48,238 nucleotides of DNA from the NCBI GenBank assembly GCA_018716625.1, contig DVJQ01000073.1, forward strand, positions 1 to 48,238, written 5' to 3'. Made by a program: the position numbers and the translations under genes. The DNA is from Candidatus Galligastranaerophilus intestinavium (GTDB lineage: Bacteria; Cyanobacteriota; Vampirovibrionia; Gastranaerophilales; Gastranaerophilaceae). Every line of letters begins with the position of its first letter. The stretch's first letter is position 1. Positions 40,575 through 48,238 of the stretch are shown one piece after another. The notes under the pieces were generated by a model. It did not search any database, was not told the origin of the DNA, and saw only the letters and a program-made list of their open reading frames with translations.

Positions 40575-40590
40575 TAAACAGAGGTGCAAA

Positions 40591-41466
40591 ATGATTATTA
40601 TTATTGGAAGCAACGAAGAATATCACGCAAAATATATATTTGAAAAATTACAACAGGAAAATACACCGGCAAAATATTTTGACAGTCGCAAATACCCCAT
40701 ATTCAGTTGGTCACCTGATGGTGTCGGAGATTATATAATTCTTGAAAATGAAAAAATATATTTAAAAGATATAAGCGGAATTTACTGGAGATGGTACTAT
40801 GGCGTGACTTTTAGTACATCAGAGATAGTATACAGAGAAAAAGTTTCGGCACTTGAGAGTATGTTGTGCGCCCTGGAACCCGTAAGCTGGAACTCCCTTC
40901 AAGCGGTAGAGCTGCACAGAAAAAAAGGACTGCAAAGCAAAATTATGCAAAACAACGGCATAAGAATCCCAAAAACAACCGTAACGGATGACAAAGATAT
41001 GCTCGAGAAATTTTATCTTGAAAATGACAAAAATGTTATTTTCAAACCTGTAAGGGGCGGAGCATATACAAAGAAACTGACGGAACAAGATCTTGAAAGA
41101 AAAGAGTCCTTGAAAAATTGCCCTTGCCAGCTGCAAGAGTGTATAGAGGGGCTTGACATAAGAGTATATGCTTTTGAAACAGGTGAAATATACGCAGGAG
41201 AAATACACGCACAAAGTTTAGACTTTAGAGCAGACACAAATGCTAAAATAAACAAACATCAACTGCCTGAAAGCGTTCAAAAAGATTGCTTAAAAATTTT
41301 AAAAATTTTAAATTTAAAATACTCGGGAATAGACATAAGGCTGAAAGAAAACGGGGAATATGTTTTTATCGAGGCAAACCCTGCTCCTATGTTCGTTTAT
41401 TTTGAAAATATGACAGGTTATGAAATAACAAATACTTTAATAAGGAATTTAAAAAACAATCATTAA
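40591..41466 (+). CDS. RimK/MvdD-like ATP-grasp ligase
   Basis: 291 residues. The N-terminal domain (IIIIGSNEEYHAKYI, SGIYWRWYYG) resembles the pre-ATP-grasp domain of graspetide synthetases. The ATP-grasp core follows: VIFKPVRGGAYTK (about 149-161), CQLQECIEGLDIRVY, YSGIDIRLKE and FIEANPAPMFVYFENMTGY. The last segment closely parallels the NPxGxxxWxE-TG ending of microviridin-type ligases. These enzymes activate side-chain carboxylates to form esters or amides. GAGG precedes the ATG. Divergent from the repeat protein, its likely substrate. Glutamate-ligase activity is an alternative. Confidence 0.75.
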   Translation: MIIIIGSNEEYHAKYIFEKLQQENTPAKYFDSRKYPIFSWSPDGVGDYIILENEKIYLKDISGIYWRWYYGVTFSTSEIVYREKVSALESMLCALEPVSWNSLQAVELHRKKGLQSKIMQNNGIRIPKTTVTDDKDMLEKFYLENDKNVIFKPVRGGAYTKKLTEQDLERKESLKNCPCQLQECIEGLDIRVYAFETGEIYAGEIHAQSLDFRADTNAKINKHQLPESVQKDCLKILKILNLKYSGIDIRLKENGEYVFIEANPAPMFVYFENMTGYEITNTLIRNLKNNH

Positions 41467-41474
41467 TCATCAAT

Positions 41475-42635
41475 ATGTATTTTAACTACAGTGAAAAAGA
41501 AAAAGAGTATTTAAAAAACAAAGACAAAAGGCTTTGCGCGATTATAGAAAAAACAGGGCACATAAAAAGAGAGATTGACCCTGATTTATTTAGTGCAATT
41601 GTACACCAAATTGTTGCACAACAAATTTCAACAAAAGCTCAGGCAACAATATGGCAAAGGCTGAACGATACACTTGGAAAAATCAATTCGCAAACAATTT
41701 TAAAAACATCTGATGAAACACTAAAATCTCTTGGTGTATCAAAAAGAAAAATTGAATATATAAAAGAGCTTGCAAAAAAAGTAAATGACAAGGAGCTTGA
41801 TATTCAAGCACTTTGGCAAAAAACAGACGAGCAGGTAATATCAGAGCTTATAAAACTAAGGGGCATAGGGGTGTGGACGGCTCAAATGCTTTTAATATTT
41901 TGCATGCAGCGCAAAAATGTCTTTAGTTATGATGATTTGGGAATTCAAAAAGGCATAAAAATTCTCTACAATCACAAAAAAATTACAAAAGAACTCTTTG
42001 AAAAATACAAAAAACGCTTTAGCCCCTATTGTTCCGTTGCAAGCCTCTATTTTTGGGCTGTTTCGGAGGCTCAAACAGATAAAACCAAAAACACCTCAGC
42101 GCAAAAAAATAAACAAAAATACTATAAAACTCAATATTTATCACCCCTTGGGGAATACACCCTCGTATCTGACGGCAAAAATCTCCTCGGAGTATGGCTT
42201 TTGGGTCAAAAGTACTATCTTGAAGGAATTTTAGGGGAAATAGTCGAAAATAATGAACTTGAAATTTTTAACAAAACAAAAAAATGGCTGGATGAATATT
42301 TTAACAACAAAAATCCTAAAATTTCAGAATTGAAATTAAACCCAAAAGGAAGCGACTTCAGACAGGAAGTATGGAAAATTCTTCGCAAAATCCCCTATGG
42401 CACAACAATCAGCTATGGTGAAATTGCAAAAAAAATTGCAAATAAAAAAGGGGTTAAAACCTTTTGTGCACAAGCAATAGGAAATGCAGTAGGACACAAC
42501 CCTATATCAATTATTATACCCTGTCATAGGGTAGTTGGCGCAAAAGGCTCTCTTTGCGGATATTCCTGCGGGATAGAAAACAAAATTAAACTTTTAAAAT
42601 TTGAAGGAGTCAATATTTCAAATTTTCATATCTGA
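41475..42635 (+). CDS. Fused DNA-3-methyladenine glycosylase and O6-methylguanine-DNA methyltransferase
   Basis: 386 residues combining two alkylation-repair activities. Residues about 1-195 are an HhH-GPD glycosylase (AlkA type): hairpin LIKLRGIGVWTAQMLLIF and catalytic Asp in FSYDDLGIQKG. After a Lys/Gln/Asn linker (about 200-215), a methyltransferase follows with FRQEVWKILRKIPYGTTISYGEIAK and the acceptor cysteine in IIPCHRVVG. Both active sites look intact. It starts nine bases after the ATP-grasp gene with no clear ribosome-binding site, so it could share that transcript. Confidence 0.9.
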   Translation: MYFNYSEKEKEYLKNKDKRLCAIIEKTGHIKREIDPDLFSAIVHQIVAQQISTKAQATIWQRLNDTLGKINSQTILKTSDETLKSLGVSKRKIEYIKELAKKVNDKELDIQALWQKTDEQVISELIKLRGIGVWTAQMLLIFCMQRKNVFSYDDLGIQKGIKILYNHKKITKELFEKYKKRFSPYCSVASLYFWAVSEAQTDKTKNTSAQKNKQKYYKTQYLSPLGEYTLVSDGKNLLGVWLLGQKYYLEGILGEIVENNELEIFNKTKKWLDEYFNNKNPKISELKLNPKGSDFRQEVWKILRKIPYGTTISYGEIAKKIANKKGVKTFCAQAIGNAVGHNPISIIIPCHRVVGAKGSLCGYSCGIENKIKLLKFEGVNISNFHI

Positions 42636-42659
42636 AAAAACAATGATATAATAAAAAAT

Positions 42660-42923
42660 ATGAATAAAGCACAAATTTACACAATGGCTTCTTGTCCCTA
42701 TTGCCAAAAGGCAAAAAGGCTGCTAAAGACTTTAAATATTGACTTTATAGAAATTGATGTTACAAATTCTTTTGATGAAATGCAAAAAGAACTTTTGGGG
42801 AAATTTTCGCTCAACAACATCACAACTGTTCCGCAAATCATCCTAAATAACAAGTATGTAGGCGGCTATGACAATTTGGAGTCTGCTTACAGAAAAAATA
42901 ATTTAGCCGAGTATATACAATAA
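42660..42923 (+). CDS. Glutaredoxin
   Basis: 87 residues with a thioredoxin fold: CPYC redox motif at 12-15, TTVPQIILNNKYVGGYDNL with the cis-Pro and GG-D glutathione-binding signature. A dithiol, GrxC-type enzyme. It is close after the repair fusion, with a short AT-rich gap that contains a possible -10 (tgatataataaa). Confidence 0.93.
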   Translation: MNKAQIYTMASCPYCQKAKRLLKTLNIDFIEIDVTNSFDEMQKELLGKFSLNNITTVPQIILNNKYVGGYDNLESAYRKNNLAEYIQ

Positions 42924-42964
42924 AAGGTAATTTAAAAAACTTAATTTTAGTGCATACTCAATGC

Positions 42965-43327
42965 ATGAAAAAATTATTGTTAATACTTTTATTGCTTAAT
43001 CTGCAAGCCTTTGCACTTGAACCCATAAAAGTCATTGATCCAAAAGACGGTACAAAAGTTGAAATTACGCTTAACTCACCTGCAAAAGAATTCAGGGGGA
43101 ATATTGAAGTTGTAAAAGGGATGAGCAATTTTGACCTTGTTTTGTGCAATGAAAGCGGACTTGAACTTAAACGTACAAAAATTGACAACTTTGGAGAGTA
43201 TAATTTTGGAGCACTTGAAAAAGGCAGATATTTTTTAAAATTTGAAAACGTTATAAAGCCAAAAGTGCAAAAAGAGGACAAAGCAGCACCTTATATTATG
43301 GATATACCCTACCAGAGGAAAAAATAA
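42965..43327 (+). CDS. Small exported protein of unknown function (120 aa)
   Basis: The start is taken at the ATG 42965 because it begins a clean signal peptide (MKKLLLILLLLNLQAFA). A GTG at 42950 would add five residues. The mature region is beta-rich (GTKVEITLNSPAKEFRGNIEVVKG), like a small carboxypeptidase-regulatory or Ig-like fold with GEYNFGALEKGRYFLKFE. No family assigned. Confidence 0.6.
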   Translation: MKKLLLILLLLNLQAFALEPIKVIDPKDGTKVEITLNSPAKEFRGNIEVVKGMSNFDLVLCNESGLELKRTKIDNFGEYNFGALEKGRYFLKFENVIKPKVQKEDKAAPYIMDIPYQRKK

Positions 43328-43355
43328 TCACAAGGGCAAAATGTAGAACTGGCAT

Positions 43356-43757
43356 CTACTCGTACTTTGCAAACTCTTTGGATTCTTCTTCCCATTCGTT
43401 ACGCTCAAGTTTAAAGGCATGGTTCCAAAACTTTTCAAGCGCGTAAGTTTCTCTTTGCTCGCTATGCATTATATGCACCACAACATCACCGTAGTCAAGC
43501 AAATTCCAGCGGTTTTTTACATCATTTTCATCGCCTGCGGGAATTCTGCCAAAATGTTCTTTAATTTTTTCGCGAACAGTCGAGGTCAAACCCTTTACCT
43601 GAGTAGAGCTTTGCGCAGAAGCTATTACAAAATAATCAGACAAAACACAGACATTTGCCACATTTAAAATAACAATATCCTGCGCCTTTGAATCATCTAA
43701 AATTCGAGCTATTACGCTTGAGAGTTTTTTTGAAGAAATTTCTTTTGTTTCAATCAT
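43356..43757 (-). CDS. rsfS: Ribosome silencing factor RsfS (Iojap)
   Basis: Binds ribosomal protein uL14 and blocks subunit joining in poor growth. 133 residues with the signatures IVILNVANVCVLSDYFVIASAQS and the following WNLLDYGDVVVHIMHSEQRETYALEKFW. The ATG overlaps the stop of the RicT-like gene (TAATG), so the two are coupled. Confidence 0.95.
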   Translation of the reverse strand: MIETKEISSKKLSSVIARILDDSKAQDIVILNVANVCVLSDYFVIASAQSSTQVKGLTSTVREKIKEHFGRIPAGDENDVKNRWNLLDYGDVVVHIMHSEQRETYALEKFWNHAFKLERNEWEEESKEFAKYE

Positions 43758-44677
43758 TATATGTTTCCTGTCGAACTGTTTTTGTCATTATCTAAAGATT
43801 TTAAATCCAAGGTTTCGCCCTCGTCATGGTAGTCAAGAGCGTTTTGAGCTGTATTTATTTCAATATCCACTTCACCGTCGAGCATTTCAATGTCGTCTTT
43901 TGAATATTCTTTAATCTTACCGTCCTCAAGCTTAACTGACACTGACTTTTTCAAGAAATTAAGCGAGAAAACTTTTGCAACGCCGTCAGGGGTCATAACA
44001 CCCGAACCTATCGGAGGCAGAGTTTTTGCCGCTTCAAGATAATTTTGATATTCATAATTTAAACAGCACAAAAGCCTGCCGCATGCTCCCGTTATTTTCC
44101 CCGGAGTCATCGGTATTCCCTGATCTCGCGCAAGTTTTGTGTTGACCGATTCAAATTTCTTTAGAAATCTGCAGCAGCAATAGTCTTGCCCGCAGACACC
44201 CTGCCCGCCCAAAATAGAGGTTTCATCTCTCACCCCAATATGTCTTAAATCTATTCTCACTCTTTTAAATTCCTGTGTCAGGTCTTTTAAAAGTTCGCGA
44301 AAGTCAACACGCTCCGGCGCTGTATAGTAAAAAGTAATTTTTTTTCTGTCAAAAGTATAGCGAGTTTGTACTAAATTCATAACAAGCCCGCGTTTTTCAA
44401 CCAAAGCCTTACATTTAAAAAACGCTTGCGCTTCAAGTTGTTTTTGTTCTTCTAAAATGGGCTTGTCGTTTTCATTAATCGTTCTAATTAAAGGCAGAGG
44501 CTCGGGTTTAAACTTTTGCCACTGTTTTAAAACCTGAGAATTTACAATAAAAACGCTAAAAACCTCCTCGCCCTTTTCAGTTCTGACAAGGACTTTTTGA
44601 CCATGGTGCAAGTTCGCTCCGTCAGGCACATTTAAGGGATGAAAAGTATTTTTAATAATCCTTACTGCAAATTTCAT
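43757..44677 (-). CDS. ricT: RicT/YaaT-like PSP1 C-terminal domain protein
   Basis: 306 residues from the ATG at 44677; a TTG at 44695 lies within the -10 region. The PSP1 core is present, with the cysteine-rich segments GGQGVCGQDYCCCRFLKKF and GKITGACGRLLCCLNYEYQ. In Bacillus RicT (YaaT) these bind iron-sulfur clusters and, with RicA and RicF, stimulate RNase Y-dependent mRNA processing. TATAAT lies seven bases before the ATG, so the mRNA is probably leaderless. Divergent from the helicase. Confidence 0.88.
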   Translation of the reverse strand: MKFAVRIIKNTFHPLNVPDGANLHHGQKVLVRTEKGEEVFSVFIVNSQVLKQWQKFKPEPLPLIRTINENDKPILEEQKQLEAQAFFKCKALVEKRGLVMNLVQTRYTFDRKKITFYYTAPERVDFRELLKDLTQEFKRVRIDLRHIGVRDETSILGGQGVCGQDYCCCRFLKKFESVNTKLARDQGIPMTPGKITGACGRLLCCLNYEYQNYLEAAKTLPPIGSGVMTPDGVAKVFSLNFLKKSVSVKLEDGKIKEYSKDDIEMLDGEVDIEINTAQNALDYHDEGETLDLKSLDNDKNSSTGNI

Positions 44678-44721
44678 AAAAAAATTATACAACAAATTTT
44701 TTTTATATTAAAATATATAAG

Positions 44722-47622
44722 ATGATAGTTGCGGACACTCTTAGTTTTAAAAAAAATGACATTGAAAAACTTCTTTTGAATTTGGATCAAAACCCCTATA
44801 CTCAAAAGAACAAAGACTTTCGCTATACTCTTTCTTTAATTTATGAATTAATTGAAGAAGAATTTTGCGATACTTATGACAATAAAAGTCAAATTTTACG
44901 CGCAACAGACATTATTTTAAAAGCAAAAGACAACCATGCCGAGATTTTTGTTACACCGCCTTATAATTTTGAATACTATCTAAAGTCAAAAGGCTCTCTG
45001 TACAAACTTAAAGCAGGTTATAAGAACATTGATAACGAAAATAAATACGGATATGACATCAGCCTTGATATGCTTTTTGAATATTTTACGGGAGTCGATG
45101 AAAGCCAAGAGCTGCCTGAAGATGTTACAGAAAATTATCGTTTTTATTTTAACCTTTTCCAATTTGTCAAAAAAACAGTTGAAAAGCTAAACTTTATACC
45201 TTCTATAAAGTTTAAAAAAGAAACATTTTCAGTAATTTGGGAGCCTTACTTTAAAAATAAAGACTATTTAAAATGCTACCAAAGCATGCTTGAAAATGAC
45301 TTTTTAGACAGGGAAACAACCACAAAAATAATTGAGGGATATTTAAACTATTTAATTTTTAACTTTTTAAATGTTAAACATTATAAATTTAAAGACTTAA
45401 AGGCAGCAATTTACTTTACTAAAAATATCTCACACAAAAGAGCTTTCAAAGGCGAGGATTTAGGACTTGATATACAAAGCTGGCTTGATGAAATGTCACT
45501 TGGCACTTATGATATAATCCCCGTATTTAACATTGAAAAGCTTAATGACGAAAAATTCCTGATGAGAATTTTAGCTAAAGATAAGCTGAAAAATGAAATA
45601 ATAGACCTTGATAGTCTTGATGAAATGCAAAAAACGCTCATTGAAAAGCAAATCAACTGGGCTACAAAATACATTGAGGACTTGGACGATGTTACTCTCG
45701 AACTTGATTTATCGGGAGTTTACAAGTTAATTACGCAAATTACATACTACCTTGCACAGGCAGGCATGGAGGTAAACTTGCCTGAGGGCATGGATAATGT
45801 TATTATCCCGCGTGCTTCGATTAATGCAAAAATTAAACAAAAAAGGCTTGATGATGTAAGGGAGCTTCTGCAAGGCGGCACAGGTTCTACCCTCAGTCTT
45901 GATGAGATTATGGACTTTTCAATCGAGGTTGCACTGGGTGAAAACGAAAAAATAAGTGCCGAAGAATTTCAAAAACTGGCAAAAGACACGAACGGGCTGA
46001 TTAAATATAAAGATAAATATATTTTAATTGACAGGGATGAAACACAAAAACTCCTTGAAAGACTAAAGAAAAAGCCTGATTTTGTAATGAACAAAATGCA
46101 GCTTTTGCACCATGCTCTCTCAGGCAAAATTGATGAATATGACTTTGACTATGATGAGGCTTTTGCGCGCATTATATCTGACTTTACGCGCGTCGAGGAT
46201 ATAAGCTTGCCCAAAAATTTGACAGGCACATTGCGCCCTTATCAGGAAATAGGTTTCAGATGGCTATACACTAACGTTACCAAGGGTTTTGGCTGTGCAA
46301 TAGCCGATGATATGGGTCTTGGTAAAACAATTCAGGTAATAAGTTTAATTTTAAAATTAAAAGAAGAAAATAAACTTAAAAAACCCGTCCTTGTTGTTTG
46401 CCCCACAACGCTTATGGGCAATTGGGAGCGCGAGCTTGAAACTTTTGCACCGTCTTTAAAAACTTTCATCTACCATGGGTTTGACAGAGCCTTTAACATT
46501 GACTGTGACGTAATTTTAACCACTTATGCAATACTTAGAATTGACCTTGAAGAATTTAAAAAATACAATTGGGATTTATTTGTAATTGATGAAGCCCAAA
46601 ACATCAAAAACCCCTCTACAAGCCAAACTCAGGCAGTAAAAACACTAAAAGCGCAGATGAAAATTGCAATGACCGGTACTCCTGTTGAAAACCGTTTAAG
46701 CGAACTGTGGAGCATATTTGACTTTATTAACAAAGGTTATTTGGGCTCAATCAGCGACTTTAGCAAAAATTATTCCGTACCAATCGAAAGATTTAAAGAA
46801 ACAACACGTGCACAAAAACTCAAAAAAGCAATTTCGCCTTTTATGTTAAGGCGCTTAAAAACAGACAAGTCAATTATTTCTGACCTGCCTGATAAAGTTG
46901 TCTTGGATGAATTTTGTTATTTAACAAAAGCTCAGGCTGCTCTTTATGAAAGAGTTTTAAACCAGTCCATGAACGACATTGCAAATTCAGGCGGCGGAAT
47001 AAACAGGCGAGGGGCTATTTTCAAGCTTATAACATCCCTAAAACAAGTGTGTAATCATCCTTATCACTATTTAAAACATGGCGATATGAGTCAGGGAGCA
47101 TCAGGAAAAACTCAAAAACTTGTTTCTATTTTACACAATATAATTTCAAACGATGAAAAAGCGCTTGTATTCACGCAATACAAGGAGATGGGCTCAATTC
47201 TTGAAAAAATCCTTGCGGATGAATTTAACTGTGACCCCTTGTTTTTCCATGGTTCACTGAATGTAAAACAAAGAGAGCAGATGATTAAAGAATTTAGCGA
47301 CGATTTAAGCAAAAAAATAATGATACTGTCGCTAAAAGCGGGCGGTTTAGGGCTAAACTTAACATCAGCGTCAAATGTTATTCACTATGACTTATGGTGG
47401 AACCCTGCGGTTGAAGACCAAGCTACAGACAGAACTTACCGTATCGGACAGGACAAAAACGTTATGGTGCACAGGTTTATAACGCTTTCAACTTTTGAAG
47501 AAAAAATTGACAAAATTATAAAAGATAAACGTGAACTCGCCGACGCTGCAGTTTTTGCCGGAGAAAAGATAATTACGGAATTGAGCGACGATGAAATTTA
47601 TGAAATATTCTCACTCGCATAA
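44722..47622 (+). CDS. SNF2-family helicase-like ATPase
   Basis: 966 residues. The first 480 are a family-specific helical region without known motifs. The Swi2/Snf2 ATPase core follows: LRPYQEIGFRWL, Walker A DDMGLGKTIQ, VVCPTTLMGNW, DEAQ box VIDEAQNIKN, MTGTPVENRLSELWS. The helicase-C lobe has ALVFTQYKEMG, LSLKAGGLGLNLTSA and DQATDRTYRIGQ. This matches bacterial RapA/HepA-like or SWI2/SNF2 remodellers thought to displace proteins from DNA or act in repair. A TATATA stretch lies just before the ATG. The acyltransferase gene overlaps its stop region. Confidence 0.92.
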   Translation: MIVADTLSFKKNDIEKLLLNLDQNPYTQKNKDFRYTLSLIYELIEEEFCDTYDNKSQILRATDIILKAKDNHAEIFVTPPYNFEYYLKSKGSLYKLKAGYKNIDNENKYGYDISLDMLFEYFTGVDESQELPEDVTENYRFYFNLFQFVKKTVEKLNFIPSIKFKKETFSVIWEPYFKNKDYLKCYQSMLENDFLDRETTTKIIEGYLNYLIFNFLNVKHYKFKDLKAAIYFTKNISHKRAFKGEDLGLDIQSWLDEMSLGTYDIIPVFNIEKLNDEKFLMRILAKDKLKNEIIDLDSLDEMQKTLIEKQINWATKYIEDLDDVTLELDLSGVYKLITQITYYLAQAGMEVNLPEGMDNVIIPRASINAKIKQKRLDDVRELLQGGTGSTLSLDEIMDFSIEVALGENEKISAEEFQKLAKDTNGLIKYKDKYILIDRDETQKLLERLKKKPDFVMNKMQLLHHALSGKIDEYDFDYDEAFARIISDFTRVEDISLPKNLTGTLRPYQEIGFRWLYTNVTKGFGCAIADDMGLGKTIQVISLILKLKEENKLKKPVLVVCPTTLMGNWERELETFAPSLKTFIYHGFDRAFNIDCDVILTTYAILRIDLEEFKKYNWDLFVIDEAQNIKNPSTSQTQAVKTLKAQMKIAMTGTPVENRLSELWSIFDFINKGYLGSISDFSKNYSVPIERFKETTRAQKLKKAISPFMLRRLKTDKSIISDLPDKVVLDEFCYLTKAQAALYERVLNQSMNDIANSGGGINRRGAIFKLITSLKQVCNHPYHYLKHGDMSQGASGKTQKLVSILHNIISNDEKALVFTQYKEMGSILEKILADEFNCDPLFFHGSLNVKQREQMIKEFSDDLSKKIMILSLKAGGLGLNLTSASNVIHYDLWWNPAVEDQATDRTYRIGQDKNVMVHRFITLSTFEEKIDKIIKDKRELADAAVFAGEKIITELSDDEIYEIFSLA

Positions 47623-47630
47623 GGAGGAAT

Positions 47631-48238
47631 ATGCTTTTTAACTCAAGTGAATTTTTATTCTGCTTCTTACCAATTGTTACAATTGTATATTTTTTACTAA
47701 ATAAATATAGGCTTTTAGACGGCGCGAAAATTTGGCTTATAGCAGCTTCGCTTTTTTCTATGCAAATCCAAAAATAATTACCTCACAATTTAACTCATAC
47801 ATCATTTTACTATGCAGCTCTGTTGGTTTTAACTATGCACTGGGAAGTGCGATTTCAAATACAAAATATAAAACAAAAATTACAAAACGTACGCTTTTAA
47901 TTTTTGGTATAACGGCAAACCTGTTAAGTATAGGTTATTTTAAATATTACAACTTTTTTATAGATAACCTGAACGCAATTTTTAATACCGAGATAAGTAC
48001 TTTAAATATAATCCTCCCTCTTGGTATAAGTTTTTTCACGTTCCAACAAATTGCTTACCTTATAGACAGTTACCACGGGAAAACAAAAGACTATGATTTT
48101 TTAAATTACGCCCTTTTTGTTGTATTTTTTCCACAACTTATAGCAGGTCCTATTGTAAGACACCAAGAAATAATTCCACAATTTCACAAACTAAGAACTA
48201 AGTTTTTTAATTGGAAAAATTTTACAGAAGGGCTTTAT
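47631..48238 (+). pseudogene. MBOAT-family O-acyltransferase (AlgI-like), apparent frameshift, cut by window
   Basis: AAGGAGGAAT before the ATG at 47631 is a strong ribosome-binding site. The first frame (MLFNSSEFLFCFLPIVTIVY, then GAKIWLIAASLF) is the typical N-terminus of AlgI-type MBOAT proteins, but ends at TAA 47775. Inserting one T in the six-T run 47752-47757 restores a frame open to the window edge. It reads FYANPKIITSQF, GFNYALGSAI, LPLGISFFTFQQIAYLID and FFPQLIAGPIVRH, all family-typical. Sequencing error, phase variation, recoding or real decay are all possible. MBOATs acetylate exported polysaccharides. Confidence 0.75.

Noticed and set aside
1-48238. Mobile elements, integrases or rRNA genes
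   Set aside because: No transposase, integrase, terminal inverted repeats or rRNA sequence was seen; the tRNA-Ser has no adjacent integrase or duplicated 3' end.

Overview
The window is an AT-rich bacterial chromosome segment with the standard code and densely packed genes on both strands. An outer membrane is implied by an LptF/LptG-type permease, an MlaD/MCE protein, a TonB-C-like periplasmic protein and a probable beta-barrel. A non-photosynthetic relative of cyanobacteria (Gastranaerophilales/Vampirovibrionia, formerly Melainabacteria) fits best. This is an inference from the gene mix, an N-terminal VSFKG tag, an orphan FliN, and three promoter-region motifs resembling the cyanobacterial HLR1 (RpaB) site. 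No sequence comparison could be run.

Layout. 1-2.4 kb (minus): mazG (cut by the edge), hisG and a TPR protein. 2.5-8.3 kb: ileS, a FliG/MgtE-like helical protein, an LptF/G permease and tyrA. 8.3-12.1 kb: a LeuD-family small subunit with an NAD-type isocitrate dehydrogenase, acpS, fliN and small exported proteins. 12.4-17.7 kb: pyrF-ald-proB-proA, then nadA. 17.8-25.6 kb: a glycine-zipper protein, pilT, a zinc protein, recO, a CorC/HlyC-type protein, a superinfection-immunity-like membrane protein, nagZ, a beta-barrel candidate and an unlisted 51-residue membrane protein. 25.7-30.2 kb: a zinc-ribbon protein, RNase P RNA (minus), tatD, tlyA, a SEC-C protein and a membrane thioredoxin. 30.2-33.7 kb (minus): radical SAM protein, a repetitive candidate RNA, DEDDh exonuclease, MlaD and cobO. 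33.8-39.2 kb: exported proteins, trxB, a zinc alcohol dehydrogenase, two XRE regulators with palindromes, a lytic transglycosylase and tRNA-Ser(GCU). 39.3-41.5 kb: the putative graspetide locus. 41.5-48.2 kb: a glycosylase-methyltransferase fusion, glutaredoxin, rsfS, ricT-like, a SNF2 helicase and an MBOAT acyltransferase with an apparent frameshift.

The most interesting system is at 39.3-41.5 kb. A 384-residue protein carries ten copies of a short T-x4-E-[E/D/S/C]-G-G module, with the Thr-to-Glu spacing always the same. It is transcribed divergently from a RimK/MvdD-like ATP-grasp ligase across a short promoter region containing a perfect 8-bp inverted repeat. This looks like a multi-core graspetide (side-chain ester or amide cross-linked RiPP) with an unusually long precursor. 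A second candidate is the 31.2-31.4 kb RNA, built of GAGAGA-type and CCACACA-type repeats and ending in a strong terminator.
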